Part shown: positions 26,052 to 33,620 of the stretch, one piece after another | Layout: each line of letters begins with the position of its first letter | Position numbering within the stretch: position 1 is the first letter of the stretch | Source of the DNA: Actinomycetes bacterium | GTDB taxonomy: Bacteria; Actinomycetota; Acidimicrobiia; Acidimicrobiales; Aldehydirespiratoraceae | Direction: 5' to 3' | Length of the DNA stretch: 64,000 bases | Assembly: GCA_024276495.1 (NCBI GenBank) | Contig: JAJRXC010000002.1 | Location: 1 to 64,000, forward strand | The notes under the pieces: model-generated | Told to the model about the DNA's origin: nothing | Seen by the model: the letters and a program-made list of their open reading frames with translations, nothing else | Databases searched by the model: none | Position numbers and translations under genes: made by a program

Positions 26052-27462
26052 CCTCGGGCCGTTCGTCGGTGAGGAGCTGATCGGTCTCGGCGACGGCGTC
26101 GGGATGTGCCCGCGGCAGCGTGACCCGAAACCGGCATCCGGCTCCCGGTGAGGTGTCGAGCACGAGCGTGCCGTCGTGGGCGACGACCAGCGACTTCGCG
26201 ATCGCGAGCCCGAGCCCGGAGCCGCCGGTGCGGCGGGTCCGGGCCGAGTCTCCTCGATAGAACCGGTCGAAGACCCTGCTCGCGCGATCGGGCGGCAGGC
26301 CGGGGCCCGTGTCGGCCACCGTCACCACGACCTCAGGACCGGCGGTGTGTCCCTCGATGCGGATCGCGGCGTCGTTCCCCGTGTGGGTGAGCGCATTGGT
26401 CACCAGCGCACCGACCACCTGCTGGGGTCGGGCCCGGTCACCGATGGCCCACAGCGGGTCTGCGATGTCGGTGGTGATCTCCCGTGCGGGCTGGACGGCC
26501 CGGGCATCGAGGGCGCAATCGTGCAGGATCGCGGCGAGATCGACGACCTCCCGAGCGAGCGGACGATGCTGATCGAGGTCGGCGAGGAGAAGGAGGTCCT
26601 CGACGAAGTCGCGCATGCGCGCCGACTCTCTCGTCAGTCGGCGCATGACGTCGTCGAGCGCCTCGGGATCACGGAACTCGCCCTGGGCGTACAGGTCGAG
26701 ATAGGCGAGAATGGAGGTGAGCGGGGTGCGCAGCTCATGGGACGCGTCGGCGACGAACTGGCGAAGTCGGTCCTCGGTCTCGTCGCGGCTGTCCAACATG
26801 ACGTTGAACGCGGCGGCGAGGCGACCCGCCTCGGTCCGGGGATCGCTCACCTCCACTCGATGGGAGCGCTCCCCCGCGGCGACTGCGTCGGCCGCGGCGG
26901 TCAGCCGCGACACGGGGCGCAGCCCCAGTCGGTGAACCCACCAGAACGTGGCGGCCAACACGACGAACAAGGCGATGCCGGCGAGAACGAGCGTCGTCTG
27001 CAGACGACCGACGGCGCCGTCCACCTCCGCGAGCGTCGCGGCGATCACGGACCACTCCCCGTCCGCCTCGGTGATGGAGATGACCCGGAATCGCCCACCG
27101 CCGTCGGCCTGGTCGACATCGAAGGGGGTGCCCCGGTTCAGTTTCTCGATCAGCGACGGAGACATGGTGAACGAGGGAACGCCATCGAGAAGTGCCCCTC
27201 GGAGGATCGTCGTCATCCGGCCCGACTCGGTGACCAGCCCCAGGTACAGCTCCGAGAACGGATTCTCGGATCCGTCGGGGTCTCCGCCGGGCACGACGGG
27301 AAGAGGGGCTCTCGCGGCCGCGAACGGTCGAAGCCGCTCGAGCTCCTGATCGACCTGATCGACGAGGAACCCCCGCTGCGCCGCGACGAGGGCCAGCGCG
27401 GTCGCGGTGAACGTGGCAGTGAGGATCGCGAAGGCCACGAGCAGCCGGTTTCGGAGGCTCAC
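26041..27462 (-). CDS. Two-component sensor histidine kinase
   Basis: The 473-residue membrane kinase has two transmembrane segments (about 7-29 and 157-178) around an extracytoplasmic sensor domain of roughly 125 residues, a HAMP linker, the dimerisation/phosphoacceptor helix A-S-H-E-L-R-T-P-L with His242, and the ATP-binding domain (V-T-N-A-L-T-H-T-G, A-D-T-G-P-G-L, G-G-S-G-L-G-L-A-I). It is an OmpR-partner kinase of the MprB/TcrY style. The GTG start overlaps the response regulator stop (GTGA). With the CotH gene it forms one operon whose likely target boxes lie upstream at 29501-29562. Confidence 0.95.
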   Translation of the reverse strand: MSLRNRLLVAFAILTATFTATALALVAAQRGFLVDQVDQELERLRPFAAARAPLPVVPGGDPDGSENPFSELYLGLVTESGRMTTILRGALLDGVPSFTMSPSLIEKLNRGTPFDVDQADGGGRFRVISITEADGEWSVIAATLAEVDGAVGRLQTTLVLAGIALFVVLAATFWWVHRLGLRPVSRLTAAADAVAAGERSHRVEVSDPRTEAGRLAAAFNVMLDSRDETEDRLRQFVADASHELRTPLTSILAYLDLYAQGEFRDPEALDDVMRRLTRESARMRDFVEDLLLLADLDQHRPLAREVVDLAAILHDCALDARAVQPAREITTDIADPLWAIGDRARPQQVVGALVTNALTHTGNDAAIRIEGHTAGPEVVVTVADTGPGLPPDRASRVFDRFYRGDSARTRRTGGSGLGLAIAKSLVVAHDGTLVLDTSPGAGCRFRVTLPRAHPDAVAETDQLLTDERPEVSC

Positions 27463-28148
27463 GGGTCGGCCCGCAGACAGAATCCGACACCACGCACGGT
27501 GTGGATCAGCTTCGGCTCCACATCGTCGATCTTGCGCCGGAGGTAGCTGATGAACGTGTCGACGACCGCCCAGTCACCATCGAAGTCGTAGGGCCAGACC
27601 TGGTCGAGGATCTGCACCCGGGTGAGGACGTGACCGGCGTTGACGAGGAGATAGTGCAACAACCGGAACTCGGTCGGCGAGAGATGGATCGAACGGCCGT
27701 CCCGGGTGACCCGATGGGCGTCAACGTCGAGGGTCAGGTCGGCACAACGCAGCCGCCGGGTCCGCGACGAGGCACCGCCGGGGGACAATCGCAGCCGGAC
27801 CCGCGCGACGAGCTCGGCCACCGCGAAGGGCTTGACCAGATAGTCGTCACCGCCCGTGGTGAGCCCACGGATGCGGTCATCGGCGCTGTCCCGGGCGGTG
27901 AGGAAGACAACCGGCACCTCGGATCCGTCGGCGCGGAGCCGGTCGAGGACCTCGAACCCGTCGACATCGGGAAGCATCACGTCGAGCACGACGACATCGG
28001 GCTCGAACGCGGCGACCCGGTCGAGCGCCTGGCGTCCGCCGTCCGCCGAGCAGGTGTCGAACCCGGCCCGTCGGAGCGCCGAGTCGACGACGAAGCGGAT
28101 GCTCTCCTCGTCGTCGACGATGAGGACCCGGGGCCGGGCTGGGGTCAT
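27459..28148 (-). CDS. OmpR-family response regulator
   Basis: The 229-residue protein has a receiver domain (V-D-D-E-E at residues 11-15, phospho-acceptor Asp56 in V-V-L-D-V-M-L-P, Lys106 in Y-L-V-K-P-F) and a C-terminal winged helix of the OmpR/PhoB type (H-L-S-P-T-E-F-R-L-L... R-K-I-D-D... T-V-R-G-V-G-F). It overlaps the CotH gene before it and the kinase gene after it, each by four bases. Two inverted copies of an 11-base-phased repeat upstream of the operon fit the binding mode of this family, which suggests autoregulation and control of the divergent DUF4956/VTC genes. Confidence 0.95.
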   Translation of the reverse strand: MTPARPRVLIVDDEESIRFVVDSALRRAGFDTCSADGGRQALDRVAAFEPDVVVLDVMLPDVDGFEVLDRLRADGSEVPVVFLTARDSADDRIRGLTTGGDDYLVKPFAVAELVARVRLRLSPGGASSRTRRLRCADLTLDVDAHRVTRDGRSIHLSPTEFRLLHYLLVNAGHVLTRVQILDQVWPYDFDGDWAVVDTFISYLRRKIDDVEPKLIHTVRGVGFCLRADP

Positions 28149-29478
28149 CGCGAAGAGACGAAGTGGGCCGCGACCCGCTCCGCTTCCTCTCGCACGACGG
28201 CCGGATCGACGAGATCGGCTGCGTCACGCTCGAGCACCGCGACGCGGCGGGCCAGGATCTCGGCGGCCACACCGCTCGCGTAGAGGGAGCGGGTCAGCGC
28301 GTCGACCTGCCCGGCCGTGATCTGGTCGAAGTCGGGGTTGGCGAGGAACCGGTCCACGAGCACATTGCTCCCGAACTCGGGAAGACCGGCCACCTCCGCC
28401 GCCGGCCCCCCGTCGGCGAGGAAACCGAGCCCGGCCAACGAGAAGTTGTTGTCCCAGGGCACCACGGTCCACCACTGCCGCGCCGGGTCGTAGTGCAGGT
28501 AGGCGTTGTTGCCGGGACCGTTGATGTCGTCGAAGTTCTGCAGCAGATCCTGCATGGCCAGGTAGACCGCGAACCCGACGACATCGAAACGCTCCGCCAT
28601 TCCCGCTGCGAAGGCCGCGTCGCCGGAGTTGTTGATGAAGTCGAGGAACTCCACGAGCGGCGTCAGATCGACATCGGCCTTGCCGGCCTTCTGGTCGAAC
28701 GACACGTCGTAGGCGTCGAAGTCGTCACCTCGGTACTCCCAGTTCCCGGCGCTCCTGGCCTTGTAGAGCCCGCCGCCGGCTCCGAAGGCCCGCACCATCC
28801 ATCCCTCGTCGGGGTTCTCCATCCCCAGCCGCAGACGCGCCGGACCCCCGTCGACACGAAACGGACCGGGACCGCGGCCTGCGACGCCAGGCCGGCCGCG
28901 TCGAGAAGGTCGACCGCCACGGCTTCGTTGAGCGATGTCTGGGAGGTGTTCGACCGGATCACCAGATCGTAGAGCCCCTCGTGGTTCTGGTCATCGACGA
29001 ACTTGTCGAGCCGGATCAGCCAGGGCAGGTCTTCGGGCCGGTCCGCCGAGGCGTCCCGCCCCGGGATCGCGGCCGGTCGCCCCTCTTCCGGTGGGGCCAG
29101 GCCCGACAGCGACGAGTTGCCCTTCAGCCGTACCCCGGCCCGTTCGTAGCTCACCCCGTCGAGGACGACGGTCGCCTCGATCCATTCCTTCTCACCGACC
29201 GCCGAGAACACGGCGATCATCGCGAGATAGTCGTCCCGGTCGAACGTGATGCTCACCTCGTGGACGTAGGAGTCGTCGAAGAAGGGCAGCTCCCGGGTGA
29301 TCTCGGGCTGCGTCGTCGCGGGACCGCCTTCGACCCCGGTGTCGATCCCCGTGTCGGTCGCCGCGGCGGGGCCGGGCGCGTCGCCTCCGGTGTCGTCGCC
29401 GCCGCTCGCGCTGCACGAGGCGGCGACGACGAAGAGTCCGGCGAGAACGACGAAGAGCCGACGACGTGGACATGACAT
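28145..29478 (-). pseudogene. CotH-kinase-family lipoprotein, frameshifted at a five-G run
   Basis: The first frame from the ATG at 29478 encodes a lipoprotein signal (F-V-V-A-A-S-C near residue 22) and the start of a CotH domain (R-L-K-G-N-S-S, L-I-R-L-D-K-F, N-E-A-V-A-V-D-L-L). The rest (E-N-P-D-E-G-W, P-W-D-N-N-F-S, Y-L-A-M-Q-D) is in another frame. Adding one G to the GGGGG run (28845-28849 on the plus strand as CCCCC) joins them as V-S-T-G-G-P-A-R-L-R-L-G-M-E-N-P and makes 1335 bases, 444 residues. CotH proteins are atypical secreted protein kinases. Followed by response regulator and kinase with overlapping ends. Homopolymer undercall or real frameshift. Confidence 0.85.
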
Positions 29479-29500
29479 CCGACGATCGTGAACCGAGATC

Positions 29501-29518
29501 TTGTGAACTCTCTGTGAG
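29501..29518 (-). promoter_or_regulatory. Response-regulator box 1 (CotH-proximal)
   Basis: TTGTGAACTCTCTGTGAG contains two TGTGA units whose starts are 11 bases apart (29502 and 29513), the spacing favoured by tandem OmpR-family dimers. It lies 22 bases before the CotH ATG. The same 18-base sequence with one change occurs inverted at 29545-29562. Confidence 0.6.
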
Positions 29519-29544
29519 CGGCTCGTGCCGGGGCGCGACCCGTC

Positions 29545-29562
29545 CTCACAGAGACTTCACAA
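29545..29562 (+). promoter_or_regulatory. Response-regulator box 2 (DUF4956-proximal)
   Basis: CTCACAGAGACTTCACAA is the reverse complement of box 1 with one mismatch and keeps the 11-base phasing. It is 26 bases from box 1 and 49 bases upstream of the DUF4956 start. The mirrored arrangement suggests one regulator acting on both divergent operons. Confidence 0.6.
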
Positions 29563-29611
29563 ACTCCACTCGTAGAACCGGCTCGTCAACCATTCCCTCA
29601 GGGAGAACTTC

Positions 29612-30220
29612 GTGCCCCGGTCCGCGCTCTTCGCCATCGATCTCGTCGCCATCACGGTCCTGACGTTCGGCCTCTACTTCCCCCGCCACCGCCGCAAGGA
29701 CATGCTCGTCGCCTACCTCGGGGTGAACATCGGCGTGATGGCCGTCGCCCAGGCGCTGTCGTCGACGACGGTGGGTGCGGGACTCGGTCTCGGCCTGTTC
29801 GGTGTCTTGTCCATCATCCGGTTGCGGTCCGCCGAGCTCGACCAGGAGGAGATCGCCTACTACTTCGCCGCCCTCGCCCTCGGCCTGCTCGCCGGCTTCG
29901 AGGTGAACCCGGCCTGGCTGGCGCCCTCGATGATCGCTGCCATGCTGATCGCCCTGTTCGTCGGCGACCACCCCCGATTGTTCGGGCGCTACCGGGTGCA
30001 GGTCGTCATGCTCGACGCGGCCTACACGAACGAGGTCGAGCTGCGGGATCGACTGGCGGACCTGCTCGGCGCCACGGTGCATCGTGTCCGCGTCCGTCGG
30101 GTCGACCTCGTGCGCGAGACGACGAGTGACGAGGTCCGCTACCAGATGGATGGTCGGCGAACCGGGCCCGCGCCCACTCCTCGACCCACGCTCGCGCCCG
30201 ACTCGGGGGACCCGGCGTGA
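29612..30220 (+). CDS. DUF4956-family membrane protein
   Basis: The 202-residue protein (GTG start) has four hydrophobic segments in the first 120 residues and the DUF4956 pattern F-G-V-L-S-I-I-R-L-R-S after the third, followed by a soluble C-terminal domain of about 70 residues. A proline-rich tail ends the protein. DUF4956 genes are often found with VTC-domain and CotH genes, as here. Function of the family is not established; a link to surface phosphorylation or polyphosphate-type chemistry is inferred from neighbours. The VTC gene overlaps its stop (GTGA). Confidence 0.85.
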   Translation: MPRSALFAIDLVAITVLTFGLYFPRHRRKDMLVAYLGVNIGVMAVAQALSSTTVGAGLGLGLFGVLSIIRLRSAELDQEEIAYYFAALALGLLAGFEVNPAWLAPSMIAAMLIALFVGDHPRLFGRYRVQVVMLDAAYTNEVELRDRLADLLGATVHRVRVRRVDLVRETTSDEVRYQMDGRRTGPAPTPRPTLAPDSGDPA

Positions 30221-31002
30221 TCGATGTCGAGATGCCGGCGGTCGGGCTCGATGAGCTCAACACCGTCGCCGCGCTGCAGCACCGGTGCGACCGCAAGTAC
30301 ATCCTGACGATCGACGACGCCCGTGATCTCGTTCTCGCGCTGAGGTCGCGGGCCCGGGTGCTCGAGATCGACGGTGTCCGGTCGTTTCGCTACGAATCGG
30401 TCTACTTCGACACACCCGGGCTCGATCTCTATCTGGCGGCGGCCCGCAGTCGACCGCGCCGGCACAAGATCCGGACCCGGACCTATCTCGATTCGGGTGA
30501 CTGCGCGTTGGAGGTGAAGACCAGGGACGCCCGGGGTCGCACCGTCAAGCATCGCCGACCGCACCGGGCCGATCGGCGCCGAACCGTCACCGACCACGAG
30601 AGGGCGTTCCTCGCCGGAATCGTCGGCGGCGACGCGACGCCCGGATCGTTGTCGCCGGCCCTGGTCACCCGGTTCGAACGTTTCACGCTGCTGATCGCGA
30701 CGTCGTCGGGTCGCGTCACGATCGACACGGGCCTCCGGTGCGCGCTCCCCGACGGCGGAGCGGCTGTCGGGCCCGACTTCGTGCTCGTCGAGACGAAGTC
30801 GGATCGTGGCACCACGCTGATCGATCGACTCCTGTGGTCGTGGCACCATCGTCCCGCCAAGATCAGCAAGTACTGCGTCGGCCTGGCCGCGTTGACGCCG
30901 GGGCTCCCGGCGAACAAGTGGAGCCGCGTGCTTCGTCGCCATTTCCCCCCGATCGCCGTGTCCTTCTCGACCGGCGGGGATTCGTCGTGTAAAACTCCTT
31001 AA
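30217..31002 (+). CDS. VTC-domain (polyphosphate polymerase domain) protein
   Basis: The 261-residue protein matches the VTC catalytic tunnel domain of the CYTH-like superfamily. Seen are R-C-D-R-K-Y near residue 23, S-V-Y-F-D-T-P near 66, R-x-R-R-H-K-I-R-T-R-T-Y basic strand near 80, L-E-V-K-T near residue 98 and the late V-E-T-K-S. The E-x-K pairs and basic residues line a triphosphate/metal tunnel in yeast Vtc4, which makes polyphosphate from ATP. In bacteria with DUF4956 and CotH the product is unknown. GTG start; the stop TAA overlaps the first island operator site. Confidence 0.85.
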   Translation: MIDVEMPAVGLDELNTVAALQHRCDRKYILTIDDARDLVLALRSRARVLEIDGVRSFRYESVYFDTPGLDLYLAAARSRPRRHKIRTRTYLDSGDCALEVKTRDARGRTVKHRRPHRADRRRTVTDHERAFLAGIVGGDATPGSLSPALVTRFERFTLLIATSSGRVTIDTGLRCALPDGGAAVGPDFVLVETKSDRGTTLIDRLLWSWHHRPAKISKYCVGLAALTPGLPANKWSRVLRRHFPPIAVSFSTGGDSSCKTP

Positions 31003-31012
31003 ACCTTTAGAG
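30996..31012. promoter_or_regulatory. Island operator, copy A (before P450 31038)
   Basis: TCCTTAA-ACC-TTTAGAG matches the island palindrome CTCTAAA-N3-TTTAGAG with a perfect right half and a degenerate left half. It overlaps the VTC stop codon and lies 25 bases before the P450 start, in an AT-rich patch within GC-rich DNA. Confidence 0.5.
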
Positions 31013-31037
31013 GTATCAACGGTCGCCGGAGGCCACC

Positions 31038-32231
31038 ATGACGACGATCGACGAACTCCCGGAACTGGACCTGCTCGGCGACTCGTTCCTCACCGACCCG
31101 GCCGGGGCGCTGCGAGACGCCCGCGGCCGACACTGGGCCGCTCGAACCCACCGCGGCGTGGAGATCCTCTCCTACGACGGCGCGACCGAGGTCATGCGCA
31201 GCCCTGACTTCCAGACCGGCATCCCGAAGATGATGGAGGCGATGGGCATCGATCCCACGGAGATGGCCGGACCCGGCAACACCATGACGTTGTCCGAGGG
31301 CGAGCAACACACCCGGCTCCGGGGCGTGGTGTCGGCCTGGTTCACCCCGAAGCGGGTCGGCCGCATGCGAGCCGACGTGCGCGACCTGGTGACACGACTC
31401 GTCGCGCCGTTCACTGCCGCGGGCAGCGGCGACTTCGTCCACGACGTCGCGCAGGGCATCCCCGGTCCCGTCTTCTGCTGGATGATCGGCGCCCCGGCGG
31501 ACCGGGCCGAGAAGCTCTACGAGCTCTCACAGGTGATGCTGCGGGCCTTCGAAGGCGACATCGATCTCGCCGAGGCGATCCGTCAGTCCGGCGAGCAGAT
31601 GAGCGAGTTCGTCGACGAGCTGATGGCGATCAAGCGGACCTCCCCCGGCGACGACTTGATGACCATCATGTTGGAGGCGGCCGACGCCGGCGCCGTGACC
31701 CACGACGACGTGCACTCGATGGCCTACGAGCTGCTGACCGCGTCAACCGACAACACGGCGACCACCGCGAGCCTGATCGTGTACCGGATGGCCCTCCACC
31801 CCGACCAATGGGCCGTGGTACGAGCCGATCACGATCTCGTGCCCGCCGCCATCGAGGAGACGCTGAGAGTCGAACCCAGGGTCCACGAGCTCGCCCAGTT
31901 CGCGACGGCGGACACCACGATCCGGGATCTGGAGATACCGGCGGAGACGTTCGTGTGGGCCAATGTCCGATCCGCCAACCTCGACCCCGCGATCTTCCCC
32001 GATCCCGACCGGTTCGTTGTCGACCGGGCCGGGCGCCGGCCCCAGCTCAACTTCGGGCTGGGCCCCCACCACTGTCTCGGCGCCAACCTGGCCCGAATGG
32101 AGCTGGGGGCGATGCTCGAGGTCCTGAGCCGCCAGTGGTCGACGATCGAGCTCGACGGTGAACCCGACATCGACCGCACGGCCGGCAACACCGGCGTGTC
32201 GTCGCTCCCGATCACGGTCAGCGAGGCCTGA
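31038..32231 (+). CDS. Cytochrome P450
   Basis: This soluble P450 has 397 residues. The I-helix shows A-S-T-D-N-T, the ExxR pair is E-E-T-L-R, and the heme loop F-G-L-G-P-H-H-C-L-G places the ligand at Cys346. The ATG has GGAGG eight bases upstream. It stands as a single gene at the left end of the catabolic island with its own operator (copy A), and converges with the binding-protein gene of the importer. An oxidation early in substrate breakdown is plausible; redox partners are not in the window. Confidence 0.95.
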   Translation: MTTIDELPELDLLGDSFLTDPAGALRDARGRHWAARTHRGVEILSYDGATEVMRSPDFQTGIPKMMEAMGIDPTEMAGPGNTMTLSEGEQHTRLRGVVSAWFTPKRVGRMRADVRDLVTRLVAPFTAAGSGDFVHDVAQGIPGPVFCWMIGAPADRAEKLYELSQVMLRAFEGDIDLAEAIRQSGEQMSEFVDELMAIKRTSPGDDLMTIMLEAADAGAVTHDDVHSMAYELLTASTDNTATTASLIVYRMALHPDQWAVVRADHDLVPAAIEETLRVEPRVHELAQFATADTTIRDLEIPAETFVWANVRSANLDPAIFPDPDRFVVDRAGRRPQLNFGLGPHHCLGANLARMELGAMLEVLSRQWSTIELDGEPDIDRTAGNTGVSSLPITVSEA

Positions 32232-32234
32232 GCG

Positions 32235-33551
32235 TCACAGGCCGCGGTACCACCGACCCGCGTCGGTGGTGACGCCGTTCTCGGTGACGATCACCCGTTG
32301 GTCGAGGAGGCACACCCCGAGATCGACGCCGAGGAGTGACACACAGTCGCTCGTGTCGAGCGTCGTCGACATGAAGACATCGAAGTCCGTCGTGGTCTTC
32401 AGGAACTCCAGCAGGGAGCCCGGATCGGCCTCTCCCACCGCGGTGATGGCGTCGACCGTCGCGACCAGTTGGGCGAAGCCGTCGGACAGGTCGCCGAGGT
32501 CCTGACCGTCGCCGTACTTCTCGACCGCGGCCGCGAACTCGGCCGCGTCCTCCGTGTCGCCTCGCCAGTCGAAGGCGGCGGTCTCGATCAAGAAGAGCTG
32601 CTCGAGGTCGCTGTCGCTGAGGTTCGAGGTGTCACATCCCGCGTTGGCGAGCGGCACATCGACGGCCAGGCCGAGCATCGCGTCGACGATCCGGGCGCAG
32701 TCGTCCGTCGAGAACAAGGCGAACATGACGTCGGGGTTGCTCGCCGACGCGGCGGCGACCGCGGTCGTGAAGTCGGGAGCCCCGATCGATTCCGGGACGA
32801 GGTCGACTTCGAAGCCGATCCCGCGCAGCGGGTCGCCGATCAAGGCGTTGGCCGCGAGCTCACCGGCATCGACGTCGGCGTAGATGATCGAAACTCGGCT
32901 CGCGTCGGGGAACCGCTCACTGATGAACTCGACCATCGGAGGGAAGCTCGTCACCGACCCGCCGTAGAACGGGCGCGTCGTCGGGTCGATGTATTCGGTG
33001 AAGTCGATGGGTTGTCCGGTGTAAGGAATGCCCGCAGCAGAGGTGAGAGGCAGGCCGTTGGCCCCCCAGATCGGACTGAAGGCCATGACGGCGACCACAC
33101 CCTCGTCGACGAACTCCTGACCACAGGCCCGGCTGGTGCTGGGGTCACCTTCGTCGTTGCACGCGACGACCTCGACCGGCCGACCGAGGACACCGCCGCG
33201 TTCGGCGTTGAGGTAGGCCGCCGCGACCTGGGCTCCTTCACGAAATCCCGCCAGGTCGAGACCGGTGAGTCCCTCGCTCGTCGTGACACCGATCTTCACG
33301 GGGTCACCGGTCGGGGCCGGGACTGTGTCCTCCGGCGGGGGCGTCTCGTCGGGGGCACTGTCATCGGGGGCACTGTCATCGGGGGCGCTGTCGTCCGGGG
33401 CGCTGTCATCGGGGGCGCTGTCGTCGGTCGAGCCCGCGGTCCCGGACGAACCGTCCTCCGGCGTCGCGTCGACGGAGCCACCATCACTCGAGCACGCGGC
33501 GGCGATCAGGACGAAGGCCGTCAACAAGATGAGAAGCCGGGTACGAAGCAT
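32235..33551 (-). CDS. Liv-type ABC transporter substrate-binding lipoprotein
   Basis: The 438-residue protein starts at the ATG at 33551 with GAAGGGAA upstream. The signal ends at the lipobox L-I-A-A-A-C. A linker with five S-A-P-D-D repeats (about residues 42-67) tethers a type I periplasmic binding fold (V-K-I-G-V-T-T-S-E-G, A-V-M-A-F-S-P-I-W-G, R-V-S-I-I-Y-A-D). It should capture the island's substrate at the cell surface and pass it to the fused permease encoded just upstream on the same strand. Operator copy B lies before it. Ligand is unknown; Liv-type proteins bind amino acids, aromatic or organic acids. Confidence 0.9.
   Translation of the reverse strand: MLRTRLLILLTAFVLIAAACSSDGGSVDATPEDGSSGTAGSTDDSAPDDSAPDDSAPDDSAPDDSAPDETPPPEDTVPAPTGDPVKIGVTTSEGLTGLDLAGFREGAQVAAAYLNAERGGVLGRPVEVVACNDEGDPSTSRACGQEFVDEGVVAVMAFSPIWGANGLPLTSAAGIPYTGQPIDFTEYIDPTTRPFYGGSVTSFPPMVEFISERFPDASRVSIIYADVDAGELAANALIGDPLRGIGFEVDLVPESIGAPDFTTAVAAASASNPDVMFALFSTDDCARIVDAMLGLAVDVPLANAGCDTSNLSDSDLEQLFLIETAAFDWRGDTEDAAEFAAAVEKYGDGQDLGDLSDGFAQLVATVDAITAVGEADPGSLLEFLKTTTDFDVFMSTTLDTSDCVSLLGVDLGVCLLDQRVIVTENGVTTDAGRWYRGL
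33351..33425. repeat. Five tandem 15-bp units coding for S-A-P-D-D
   Basis: Five copies of a 15-base unit (GGGGGCRCTGTCRTC type on the plus strand) encode S-A-P-D-D repeats in the linker of the binding lipoprotein. Copies differ only at a few third positions. Such linkers space the binding domain from the membrane and can change in length by slippage. Confidence 0.85.
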
Positions 33552-33603
33552 GGAGTTCCCTTCGATGATCACGGTCGACGTCTCGACCCCAATGCGATGA
33601 ATG

Positions 33604-33620
33604 CTTTATATCATTTAACA
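33604..33620. promoter_or_regulatory. Island operator, copy B (before the binding-protein gene)
   Basis: CTTTATA-TCA-TTTAACA agrees with nine of the 14 specified positions of the island palindrome. It lies about 53 bases before the binding-protein ATG and overlaps the permease stop codon. It is the weakest of the seven copies. Confidence 0.35.

Noticed and set aside
33351-33425. Tandem 15-bp repeats as a CRISPR-like array
   Set aside because: Repeats are in frame, contiguous without spacers and code for a protein linker.
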